Assembly (NCBI GenBank): GCA_030535815.1
Contig: JAUNRD010000063.1
Span: 1-8,208, forward strand
Origin: Clostridia bacterium
GTDB taxonomy: Bacteria > Bacillota > Clostridia > CAKSNL01 > HGM11501
Length of the DNA: 8,208 nt
Reading direction: 5' to 3'
Below, piece by piece: positions 1 to 6,966 of this stretch. Each line of letters opens with the position of its first letter. Positions within the stretch are counted from its first letter, which is position 1. The notes below the pieces were generated by a model. It was not told the DNA's origin. It made no database searches and saw nothing but the letters and a program-made list of their open reading frames with translations. Both the position numbers and the translations under genes were made by a program.

Positions 1-1287
1 TTCCTGGCAAAGCTCCATAATAGCACCCACATACTCAGTGGGAGTCATAATGTCGGCCTTTACCATAGGCTCGTACATTGCCGCAATTTCCGTAGGCTTG
101 GGAAGGTTTGCTGGATTATCCACCAGTACAACATTCCCATCGCTTTTCTCAATACGGTAAATTACACTGGGAGCAGTTGTAACAAGATCAAGATTATATT
201 CCCGCTCCAGTCTTTCCTGAATAACTTCCATATGAAGAAGTCCAAGAAATCCGCATCTGAAACCAAAGCCGAGAGCCTGAGAGGTCTCTGCCTCAAAGGT
301 AAGCGATGCATCATTTAACTTAAGCTTATCAAGAGCATCACGCAAATCTCCGTACTTTGACCCGTCTGCAGGATAGATACCGCAGAAAACCATGGGATTA
401 ACATTTTTATAACCGGGAAGCGGCTCTTTTGCAGGATTTTCCGCAAGGGTAACAGTATCACCCACACGAACATCCTGAACGCTCTTTATGGAGGCGGTGA
501 TATAACCAACCTCACCTGCTCTCAAAGCCGGGGAAGCCTTCATTTCACCGGGCTTTAAATATCCTGTCTCAACAACCTCAAATTCCTTACCGGTTGCCAT
601 AAAGCGTATTCTCTGGCCGGGCTTCACAGAGCCTTCTCTCACTCTGCAGTATACAATAACACCGCGGTAGCTGTCATAGAATGAGTCAAAAATCATCGCC
701 TGCAAAGGTGCTTCCTCATCTCCCTTGGGACAAGGAATGTTTTCAACAACGCTTTTTAATACCGCTTCGATATTTATTCCGTTTTTTGCAGAAATTCTCG
801 GGGCATCCATTGCAGGAAGACCAATTACATCCTCAATTTCATTGGCGATCTCGTCAGGTCTTGCACCGGGAAGGTCAATTTTATTTATAACGGGCATAAT
901 TTCAAGGTCCGCATCCAGTGCAAGATAGGTATTCGCAAGCGTCTGCGCCTCTATTCCCTGGGATGCATCTACTACCAGCACCGCGCCTTCGCAGGCAGCA
1001 AGGCTTCTTGATACCTCATAGTTAAAGTCAACGTGACCGGGGGTATCAATTAAATTAAGCTCGTAGGTTTCACCTTCATAATCGTAGAAAAGCCTTACAG
1101 CGCGGGCTTTTATTGTTATGCCGCGCTCCTTTTCCAGTTCCATATCATCAAGAATCTGCTCATCCATATCGCGCTGATCAATAGCACCGGTTGCCTCTAT
1201 AAGACGGTCAGCAAGGGTTGACTTGCCGTGATCTATGTGGGCAATTATTGAGAAATTCCTGATTTTTTCCATTCTTGATTTTGTCAT
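1..1287 (-). CDS. lepA: Elongation factor 4 (LepA), C-terminus cut by window edge
   Basis: Ribosome-associated translational GTPase of the EF-G-like family that acts on stalled or mispositioned 70S ribosomes. The frame runs open from ATG at 1287 to base 1, giving 429 codons of the usual roughly 600. G-domain motifs are intact: G1 AHIDHGKST (residues 16-24), G2 ERGITIKAR (54-62), G3 DTPGHVDF (81-88) and G4 NKID (135-138). Domains II and III and the beginning of the EF-G-like domain V (TEYVGAIMEL near the break) follow; the LepA-specific C-terminal domain lies outside the window. The start at 1287 has a modest purine-rich site (AGAGAAG) about 8 bases upstream; an in-frame ATG at 1272 (Met6) is an alternative, since many family members start close to that point. 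It lies 26 bases after the mgsA-like gene with no visible promoter or terminator between them, so it is probably the distal part of the same transcript. The family identification is secure. Confidence 0.97.
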   Translation of the reverse strand, partial: MTKSRMEKIRNFSIIAHIDHGKSTLADRLIEATGAIDQRDMDEQILDDMELEKERGITIKARAVRLFYDYEGETYELNLIDTPGHVDFNYEVSRSLAACEGAVLVVDASQGIEAQTLANTYLALDADLEIMPVINKIDLPGARPDEIANEIEDVIGLPAMDAPRISAKNGINIEAVLKSVVENIPCPKGDEEAPLQAMIFDSFYDSYRGVIVYCRVREGSVKPGQRIRFMATGKEFEVVETGYLKPGEMKASPALRAGEVGYITASIKSVQDVRVGDTVTLAENPAKEPLPGYKNVNPMVFCGIYPADGSKYGDLRDALDKLKLNDASLTFEAETSQALGFGFRCGFLGLLHMEVIQERLEREYNLDLVTTAPSVIYRIEKSDGNVVLVDNPANLPKPTEIAAMYEPMVKADIMTPTEYVGAIMELCQE

Positions 1288-1313
1288 TTACTTTACTTCT
1301 CTTTCAGATTAAA

Positions 1314-1724
1314 TTAAAACTTACCGTTGTTTTCACGCATAATAGTGCGGTAATCCAGGTCGCCTCTGGATAAGCTATGTATAAGAGCTTCTGCTGTTGC
1401 AACATTTGTTGCCAGAGGCACCGTGTGCATATCACAAAGTTTTAAAAGCGACTGCATATCAGGCTCATAACTCTGAGCAAAAGGGTCTCTGAAGGACAGC
1501 ACCATATCTATTTCATTATATGCTATTCTTGCGGCAATCTGCTCTGATCCGCCCTCTCTTCCGGGAAGAAATCTGTTAACCTTAAGTCCTGTTGCTTCTT
1601 CTATAAGTCCGCCTGTGATGCCGGTTGCAAGGAGTGTATGCTTTGCCAACACGCTTTTATAAGCAAGGCAAAATTCTACCATAAGATCTTTTTTCTTATC
1701 ATGTGCTATAAGAGCTATATTCAT
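1314..1724 (-). CDS. mgsA: Methylglyoxal synthase-family protein with altered active site
   Basis: A 136-residue single-domain protein of the MGS fold. Classical MgsA converts dihydroxyacetone phosphate to methylglyoxal and phosphate in the cytosol. Family marks: the IALIAHDKKK start (His8 and Lys12 match E. coli His19 and Lys23), ATGITG (33-38), DP at 80-81 (Asp80 matches Asp91), EPD at 87-89 (Asp89 matches Asp101) and PLATNVATAE. Two catalytic positions differ: the usual GGDQQ segment is GGSEQ here, so the catalytic-base aspartate (E. coli Asp71) is Ser60, and E. coli His98 is Tyr86. One phosphate-loop Thr (E. coli Thr47) is Ile36. I checked both codons on the nucleotide sequence (1545-1547 and 1467-1469); there is no frameshift. 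Membership of the family is clear, but methylglyoxal synthase activity is doubtful, and another ligand-binding or regulatory role is possible. It sits 32 bases after minD; mgsA also closes the mre-min-rodA cluster in many Clostridia. Confidence 0.88.
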   Translation of the reverse strand: MNIALIAHDKKKDLMVEFCLAYKSVLAKHTLLATGITGGLIEEATGLKVNRFLPGREGGSEQIAARIAYNEIDMVLSFRDPFAQSYEPDMQSLLKLCDMHTVPLATNVATAEALIHSLSRGDLDYRTIMRENNGKF

Positions 1725-1756
1725 TTCCTACCGTCCCTTTCTCTTTTATGAATATT

Positions 1757-2542
1757 TTATCTGTATTTTTTCTTGAATAACCTTATTTTTTTAAGCTTGA
1801 GGAGTTTGACTTCTTCGCCGTTTATCCTTCGTGCAATGTTCTTTATAGCCTTGCCTGCCAAAGAATGTCTGTCCGTCACACAAAGCCTTGAATCGTATGC
1901 ATTAATCAAAACCCTTGGGTCTTCCGGAACAACGCCTATAAGCTTAACTGATACAGTAACCAGCGTTTCTTCCGCTCCCGCTGTCTTTCCGTTATCTGCA
2001 AGCTCAGGAATAAGTCTGTTCACCAGAAGGTGTGTTTCCTTTACCCCCGGATATTCAGCCTCAATAATTCCTGCCACTCTGTCTGCATCCCTTATTGCTC
2101 CTTTATCCGGAACAGAAACTATTATCGCTTCATCTGCAGGATAGAGTGCACATTTAAATCCGTACTCGATTCCGGCAGGGCAGTCTATCAATATATAATC
2201 AAAGCGCTTTTTCTGTTCATCGCAGAAGTTTTTGAAGCTCTCAAGCTCCAGTTCTTCCTTATCCCTGGTCTGAGATGCCGGAAGCATATATAAGCTTTTA
2301 TACACATCATGCTCTATAAATGCGTCCTCAGTTGAAGCATTTTCCTCAAGAACATCTATTACATCGTACAAAGCCCGGTCCTCAAATCCCAATAAAACAT
2401 CAAGATTTCTGAGCCCTGTATCTGTATCAATCATCAATACACGTTTACCGGTAAGCGCAAGTGCCACACCAAGATTTGCCGTAACCGTGGTTTTACCCAC
2501 TCCGCCTTTGCCGGACGTTACAACTATTACCTTTCCCATCAT
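1757..2542 (-). CDS. minD: Septum site-determining ATPase MinD
   Basis: Membrane-binding ParA/MinD-type ATPase that places the division inhibitor MinC so that the FtsZ ring forms at midcell. The product has 261 residues, the usual length. Seen: deviant Walker A GKGGVGKTT (11-19, signature Lys12 and Lys17), switch I region IDTDTGLRNLDVLLG (38-52), Walker B ILIDCPAGIE (117-126), a PDKGAIRDADRVAGII segment typical of MinD, and a C-terminal membrane-targeting helix (about 246-261) rich in Leu, Ile and Phe with nine Lys or Arg. The first of two adjacent ATGs (2542, 2539) was chosen; AAGGAGGG lies just upstream and either ATG is feasible. The frame extends further upstream to 2602, but that part overlaps mrdA and has no family likeness. 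Oddity: neither minC nor minE is adjacent, although in many Clostridia minD lies between them. A ParA-like role without MinC cannot be excluded. Confidence 0.94.
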   Translation of the reverse strand: MMGKVIVVTSGKGGVGKTTVTANLGVALALTGKRVLMIDTDTGLRNLDVLLGFEDRALYDVIDVLEENASTEDAFIEHDVYKSLYMLPASQTRDKEELELESFKNFCDEQKKRFDYILIDCPAGIEYGFKCALYPADEAIIVSVPDKGAIRDADRVAGIIEAEYPGVKETHLLVNRLIPELADNGKTAGAEETLVTVSVKLIGVVPEDPRVLINAYDSRLCVTDRHSLAGKAIKNIARRINGEEVKLLKLKKIRLFKKKYR

Positions 2543-2546
2543 TTTA

Positions 2547-2554
2547 CCCTCCTT
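2547..2554 (-). promoter_or_regulatory. minD ribosome binding site overlapping the mrdA stop
   Basis: The minus strand reads AAGGAGGG here, a near-perfect Shine-Dalgarno sequence. It shares bases with the mrdA TAA stop codon (2553-2555) and stands 4 bases from the first minD ATG and 7 from the second. The overlap suggests that ribosomes ending on mrdA help start minD translation. It also decides the minD start against the longer upstream extension. Confidence 0.85.
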
Positions 2555-4571
2555 AATATAATTTGTCAATCCCAAGGGTAAGCTCAGGTGCATTTTCCGC
2601 ATTTAAGTATGCGTCAATTATCGCTTTTGCGACGGGGCCGCAGTAAGATCCGCCACCGCTTCGTTCAATTACAACCGCAACTGCTATTTTCGGATTGTCA
2701 TAGGGTGCATACGCCACAAAAATACCGTTATCGCTTCCGCCGTAAACTTCGGCTGTACCGGTTTTCGCTGCCACTTCCACCGGATAATCCTTAAAATATT
2801 CTTCCGCTGTACCGGAAAGAGCAACCAATCTCATACCGTATCTTACAGCATCAAGATTTTCTTTATCCATCACAATTCTGTCATTTTCTGTGATAGGTGT
2901 TATACTTACAGGCTCATCTCCGTCATAAGAATAAATTCCTTTTACAAGGTGAGGTCTGTATCTTACTCCGCCCGAGGCAATCTGCGATACGTAAGATGCC
3001 ATCTGGAGAGGCGTAAATCTGTTATCGTCCTGTCCGATTGAAGCCTGCAACGTATAGCCTTCATACCACGGCTCATTTCTCTCAGCCTTTGTTTCGGGGC
3101 ATGCAACAGTTCCTTTCTCCTCCTGCAGTTCAATTCCGGTATTTTTACCGAAGCCGAACTTATCTGCATATTCCGCTATCTTATCTATACCAAGCTTATG
3201 TCCTGCCGTATAGAAAAAGTAATTGCATGAATCTTTTATTGCTGTGGATACATTGACAAAACCGTGTTCATGCAAACACTTGAAATGACTTTCTCCCAAT
3301 TTATATATTACCTCGTCAAAAATGAGAGTATCAGGCAGAATAACATTTTCTTCAAGCGCCGCTATACCAACAAGCATTTTAAATGTGGAGCCAGGAGAAT
3401 ATGTCCCCGAAAGAGCTCTGTTGAACAGAGGATTATTCTTATCCGAAAGAAGTTTTGAATAGTTTTTATTATAATCCTTTATTGAATAATCCGGATACGA
3501 TGCCATGCAGATTACTTCGCCGTTTTCAATATCTATTGCTACAGCTGCTGCACCTGCCACATCCGCTCCGTAGTTTCTGTCCTCGTGATGAGCGTATATA
3601 TCGGCAACAGTTTCCCTGAGTGCTTTTTCTGTCGCTTTCTGCACATCAAGATCAATTGTCAGATAAACAGAGTTTCCGCTCACAGCGGGTTCAGCTTCTG
3701 TAAGCGTTACATAGTGTCCGTCTTCATCCTGCTCCGCCACCGACCTTCCGGTTTTTCCGCGCAAATCCTTTTCGAGATATTTTTCAAGACCTTCTTTTCC
3801 GATATAATCGTTCATTCCGTAGCCATCTTCTTTGAGCTCGGAATATTCCGTATCGCTGATAAGACCAGTCCTTCCGAGAATATGCGCCCCAAGCCTTCCG
3901 TGAGGATATTCTCTAACAGGCTTAGTCATTATGTTTACCCCTCTGTATTCGTCGTAATGCTCCTTTATGGATACCACCGTATCTTTCGAAACATCCCCTG
4001 CCAGTGTATAGGATATATTAGTTGAAAAGCCTCTTATAAGCATCGTATACCTGACACCTACTATAAGTCTTTTTTCTGTATCGGTATACTTTCCGTCAAC
4101 ATTGAAAAGCTCTGCATAATGCTCGATGGTTTCAGCCGCGGTGTATTCATCAGGAATCTGCATTTCCTTTTTCCAGGATGCTTCCGCCTTGCCTTCTTTG
4201 TCGGAAAACGTAAAAGCATAAGGCCTTTTATCCGTAACCGGAAGTTCATCGGAAGCCGGGGTGTCACCGTTATTTTTAAAGACCCCGTGAGTCTTTAATA
4301 TAATCCCGTTTATTTCGGCGTCATCCATTCCTTTTACTCGCTGAAACTCAACTGAAAATCCCATTCTGTTTCCGACAATTACTCTTCCGTATCTGTCGTA
4401 AATTTCTCCTCTCGGAGCACTTACGCTAACCGTTCTCTGGGTTCTGGACAAGCTTTTTTCATAATTTTCTTTTCCGTTTACAATCTGAAGGTCAGAAAGC
4501 CTTATTATACATATTATGGCAAAAACAACCAACATTGCGTATAAGAACACGTATCTTTTCCTGTTATCCAT
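2553..4571 (-). CDS. mrdA: Penicillin-binding protein 2 (elongasome transpeptidase)
   Basis: Class B PBP that cross-links new peptidoglycan during side-wall growth, normally as partner of the glycosyltransferase RodA and under MreB/MreC control. It has 672 residues: short cytoplasmic tail, one membrane anchor (about 7-24), pedestal/dimerisation domain with the SAPRGEIYDRYG motif (51-62) and YPHGRLGAHILG (223-234), then the transpeptidase domain (about 300-655). Catalytic motifs are complete: SxxK as STFK (Ser395 nucleophile, Lys398), SxN as SCN (448-450) and KTG (603-605, followed by TAEV). Its position directly after mreD supports PBP2 (elongation) rather than the septal PBP or the sporulation protein SpoVD; there is no C-terminal PASTA domain. 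The pedestal is long, including a residue 90-200 stretch absent from E. coli PBP2, as is usual in Firmicutes. ATG 4571 overlaps the mreD stop by 8 bases (ATGGATAA), with AGGAGG at 4581-4586. No rodA follows it. Confidence 0.95.
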   Translation of the reverse strand: MDNRKRYVFLYAMLVVFAIICIIRLSDLQIVNGKENYEKSLSRTQRTVSVSAPRGEIYDRYGRVIVGNRMGFSVEFQRVKGMDDAEINGIILKTHGVFKNNGDTPASDELPVTDKRPYAFTFSDKEGKAEASWKKEMQIPDEYTAAETIEHYAELFNVDGKYTDTEKRLIVGVRYTMLIRGFSTNISYTLAGDVSKDTVVSIKEHYDEYRGVNIMTKPVREYPHGRLGAHILGRTGLISDTEYSELKEDGYGMNDYIGKEGLEKYLEKDLRGKTGRSVAEQDEDGHYVTLTEAEPAVSGNSVYLTIDLDVQKATEKALRETVADIYAHHEDRNYGADVAGAAAVAIDIENGEVICMASYPDYSIKDYNKNYSKLLSDKNNPLFNRALSGTYSPGSTFKMLVGIAALEENVILPDTLIFDEVIYKLGESHFKCLHEHGFVNVSTAIKDSCNYFFYTAGHKLGIDKIAEYADKFGFGKNTGIELQEEKGTVACPETKAERNEPWYEGYTLQASIGQDDNRFTPLQMASYVSQIASGGVRYRPHLVKGIYSYDGDEPVSITPITENDRIVMDKENLDAVRYGMRLVALSGTAEEYFKDYPVEVAAKTGTAEVYGGSDNGIFVAYAPYDNPKIAVAVVIERSGGGSYCGPVAKAIIDAYLNAENAPELTLGIDKLY

Positions 4572-5079
4572 CTATACGCACCTCCTGTTTAAGCCTGTGC
4601 ATCTTTCTTGCTATGCAGAAAACAGGCAAACATATCAGACTGCCGTAAACGCACTTTATTGTAACAAGCCTCATAACTTCCAATGAGAGCACCGTTTCCT
4701 GCCATATTGCACTGTTGATGAAAAGCATCAGGGTTTCATATAACCACGATGCAAAAAGGCAATATAGAAATACCACCCATATGCTTTCTGTATATATGTA
4801 CTTATTGAGGAAAATGTATGTGCACACAAACAAAAGCAAAAGCAATGTTGTTATTCCGTAAATTTTACCGAAAAGCAAATCTGCCAGTGTTCCGAAAATA
4901 ACTGTATAGGCCACAACCTCGGTATCCTTAAGGAACAGCGCATATACAAATAAAATAACAAAAAGAATATTAGGTGTCACGCCGCCGACTTCAAATCTTG
5001 AGATTATCGGACTGCTCTGGAAAAAGAACACTATAAGAAGCAGTACAAAGCGCGATATTATGTGTGTTTTGTTTTTCAT
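4564..5079 (-). CDS. mreD: Rod shape-determining protein MreD
   Basis: Small integral membrane protein of the elongasome, linking MreC and the PBP2/RodA machinery to MreB. It has 171 residues and is strongly hydrophobic, with about six predicted membrane segments (8-25, 36-50, 54-70, 74-91, 99-121, 135-156) and a basic cytoplasmic tail (RKMHRLKQEVR). The GTLADLLFG segment (63-71), with an Asp inside a membrane helix, fits the conserved MreD pattern. Sequence conservation in this family is low, so the call rests largely on topology, size and position between mreC and mrdA. ATG 5079 is preceded by AAAGGAAAG about 10 bases upstream and lies 24 bases after the mreC stop. Its own stop overlaps the mrdA start, which suggests translational coupling. 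Confidence 0.92.
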   Translation of the reverse strand: MKNKTHIISRFVLLLIVFFFQSSPIISRFEVGGVTPNILFVILFVYALFLKDTEVVAYTVIFGTLADLLFGKIYGITTLLLLLFVCTYIFLNKYIYTESIWVVFLYCLFASWLYETLMLFINSAIWQETVLSLEVMRLVTIKCVYGSLICLPVFCIARKMHRLKQEVRIDG

Positions 5080-5103
5080 CCGCAGTCTTTCCTTTCATTA
5101 AAA

Positions 5104-5922
5104 TCATTCTGTATCTTCAGCGTATTTTCCCGTTATAACTACAACTTCCTTCGGGCTTCTCAAATTTCCCGTAGGCTCAACTATAGCGGTTCTTGAAATA
5201 TCCTCTTCCCTTATCTCTTTAACTCTACCTATTGTCAGTCCTGAAGGATAAACATCTCCGCTTCCCGAAGTCACTATATAATCCCCCGGGGTTATGTTGG
5301 CTTCTTTGGATATGGATGTCATTTTACACATACCGCTCAAAAGCGAGTCGCCTTCAATTATTCCGGTTTCTCCGGTACGGCTTACTTCTGCTCCGCAGGC
5401 TGTTCCCGGTTCTGCAATTGTCATAATCCTTGCCCATGAAGAACCCACTTCATCGACCTTTCCCAAAACGCCTCCGGAATCCATTGCAACACAGTTTTTG
5501 CTTATTCCGTCACTTTCACCTTTATCAATAATAAAATAAGAATACCATCCGGATGTGTCAACCGCAATAACCGAAGCCGCCGTCATATCGTAATCCTTAT
5601 ATTTTTCTCCCAGATCAACTAAAGAACGGAGACGTTCATTTTCCGAACGTATCTGTTCACTTTCGGTAACTTTGTTTTCCAGAAGCATAACCTTGGACTT
5701 AAGTTCAGCGTTTTCTTTTTTCAGTTCGTCCATATCCTGAAAATAATCAAAGCCGTATTCAATAAAATTATCTATACCGAGAAACAGCTTCTGAAAAGGC
5801 TTTGCTATTATACCGGCAACATCCCCTATCAGGCTGCTTTTATCATTTTCAATTGTGCTTATGGCCATCGAAGAAAAAACAATCACCACAATCACGATAA
5901 GCCACAACAATTTCTTTTTCAA
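5104..5922 (-). CDS. mreC: Rod shape-determining protein MreC
   Basis: Membrane-anchored extracytoplasmic scaffold of the elongasome; in studied bacteria it contacts PBP2 and activates it. With the start chosen here it has 272 residues: basic N-terminus and single membrane anchor (MKKKLLWLIVIVV, anchor about 5-22), a heptad-rich coiled coil (about 62-101, many Glu/Lys/Leu), then the beta-barrel domains (about 112-265) with DKGESDGI (133-140) and TSGSGDVYPSGLTIGRV (218-234), both typical of MreC. Start choice: TTG at 5922 stands 4 bases after AGGTGAT (5927-5933), which gives ideal spacing. A GTG at 5931 would add three residues (MIF) but lies inside that same ribosome binding site, so I consider it less likely. 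The gap to the mreB stop is 16 bases. Confidence 0.94.
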   Translation of the reverse strand: MKKKLLWLIVIVVIVFSSMAISTIENDKSSLIGDVAGIIAKPFQKLFLGIDNFIEYGFDYFQDMDELKKENAELKSKVMLLENKVTESEQIRSENERLRSLVDLGEKYKDYDMTAASVIAVDTSGWYSYFIIDKGESDGISKNCVAMDSGGVLGKVDEVGSSWARIMTIAEPGTACGAEVSRTGETGIIEGDSLLSGMCKMTSISKEANITPGDYIVTSGSGDVYPSGLTIGRVKEIREEDISRTAIVEPTGNLRSPKEVVVITGKYAEDTE

Positions 5923-5926
5923 GAAA

Positions 5927-5933
5927 ATCACCT
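5927..5933 (-). promoter_or_regulatory. mreC ribosome binding site that decides a TTG start
   Basis: The minus strand reads AGCAGGTGATTTTC followed by TTG. AGGTGAT pairs with seven consecutive bases of the 16S anti-Shine-Dalgarno end. It contains the GTG that would be the longer start, so it favours initiation at TTG 5922, which gives the more natural MKKKLL beginning. Confidence 0.65.
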
Positions 5934-5938
5934 GCTAA

Positions 5939-6961
5939 TCATTTATTCTTTTTCACTACGTTTTTAAATCCCTTAATTTCTCCGCTGTCTTTCATAAGGG
6001 CACCCATTCCTTCAACTGCACAAGTAACGGGATTTTCCGCCACCGTAACCTTGAGACCTGTCTCTGCCGCAAGAAATTCATCCAGTCCTTTTAACATACT
6101 TACTCCGCCGGTGAGATAAATACCGCTTGAAGTAATATCGCCCGTAAGTTCCGGAGGGGTCTTTTCGAGAACCTTTCTTATACATTCAAGTATTGCCGTA
6201 ACGTAATCCGAAAGTGCTTCTCTTATCTGCTCGGGAGTTACCGACATTGTTTTTGGAAGACCGGTAACCAAATCTCTTCCCTTAAAGCTCATGGGGCTTT
6301 CTCCTTCATAAGCTGCAGCTGAACCGATTGTATTTTTAATTTCACTTGCCGTAGGTGTTCCTATAAGCAAGGAATAATTTTTTCTTATATAGTTTATTAT
6401 GGCATTATCCATGGCGTCTCCTGCAGTTCTGATGGATCCGCTTGCCGAAACTCCCATAAGGGATATAACCGAGACCTCGCAAGTTCCTCCGCCGATATCC
6501 ACTATGATGTTGGCTTCTCTGGCTTCTACCGAAAGTCCCATTCCTTTAGCAGAAGCAATGGGCTCATCAACCACAGTAACCTGGCGGGCACCGCAACCCA
6601 ATGCCACATCCTCCACGGCACGCTTTTCAACCTCAGTTGCTTCATAAGGAACTCCTATTGCAATCTTAGGCCCCAAAAAGCCGTGGTGCGGGATTGTTTT
6701 CTCAAGAAAACTTCTGAGCATAAACTCAGCCATATGATAATCTGCAATAACGCCGTCTCTCAAAGGGTAAATTACCTCAATATAAGACGGAGTCCTTCCA
6801 AGCATCTCCTTTGCTTCATTTCCTACGCGCACAACCTTTTTCTGTCTGGTATCATACGCCACGGCGGAAGATTCGTTCAAAAGAATCCCCTGATCCTTAA
6901 GATATATTCTCGTATTGGTTGTACCAAGATCTATGCCGATATTTTTTGAAAAGAAAGGCAC
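5939..6961 (-). CDS. mreB: Actin-like cell-shape protein MreB
   Basis: Bacterial actin homologue that forms short membrane-bound filaments directing side-wall synthesis. It has 340 residues, the family norm. ATPase motifs in order: phosphate 1 IGIDLGTTNTRIYLK (8-22), the DEP segment with the likely catalytic Glu133, phosphate 2 VDIGGGTCEVSVISL (154-168), GDAMDNAI (181-188) and the adenosine site LTGGVSMLKGL (283-293). It differs slightly from common MreB at several motif places (TTNTR for TANTL, GGTCEV for GGTTEV, TGGVSM for TGGGAL), so it could be an MreB/Mbl-type paralogue, but its place at the head of mreCD argues for MreB. It starts with GTG at 6961, with GGGAG about 9 bases upstream, only 5 bases after the maf stop. 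DnaK/Hsp70 is ruled out by size and motifs. Confidence 0.96.
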   Translation of the reverse strand: MPFFSKNIGIDLGTTNTRIYLKDQGILLNESSAVAYDTRQKKVVRVGNEAKEMLGRTPSYIEVIYPLRDGVIADYHMAEFMLRSFLEKTIPHHGFLGPKIAIGVPYEATEVEKRAVEDVALGCGARQVTVVDEPIASAKGMGLSVEAREANIIVDIGGGTCEVSVISLMGVSASGSIRTAGDAMDNAIINYIRKNYSLLIGTPTASEIKNTIGSAAAYEGESPMSFKGRDLVTGLPKTMSVTPEQIREALSDYVTAILECIRKVLEKTPPELTGDITSSGIYLTGGVSMLKGLDEFLAAETGLKVTVAENPVTCAVEGMGALMKDSGEIKGFKNVVKKNK

Positions 6962-6966
6962 CTTTC

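Noticed and set aside
1288..1313. The spacer between mgsA and lepA, considered for a promoter or terminator.
   Set aside because: At 26 bases it has room only for a ribosome binding site, and no hairpin or -10/-35 pair is evident.
1773..2144. Plus-strand open frame of 123 codons opposite minD.
   Set aside because: It lies wholly antisense to a clear MinD gene with all ATPase motifs, and its translation resembles no family I know; it is a shadow of minD codon usage.
2543..2602. An upstream extension of minD that would start at 2602 and overlap the end of mrdA.
   Set aside because: The extra 20 residues have no likeness to MinD, lie inside the mrdA coding region, and a strong ribosome binding site directs initiation to 2542 or 2539.
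3585..4025. Plus-strand open frame of 146 codons opposite mrdA.
   Set aside because: It is antisense to the conserved PBP2 coding region, and its translation has no recognisable domain. No ribosome binding site or promoter supports it.
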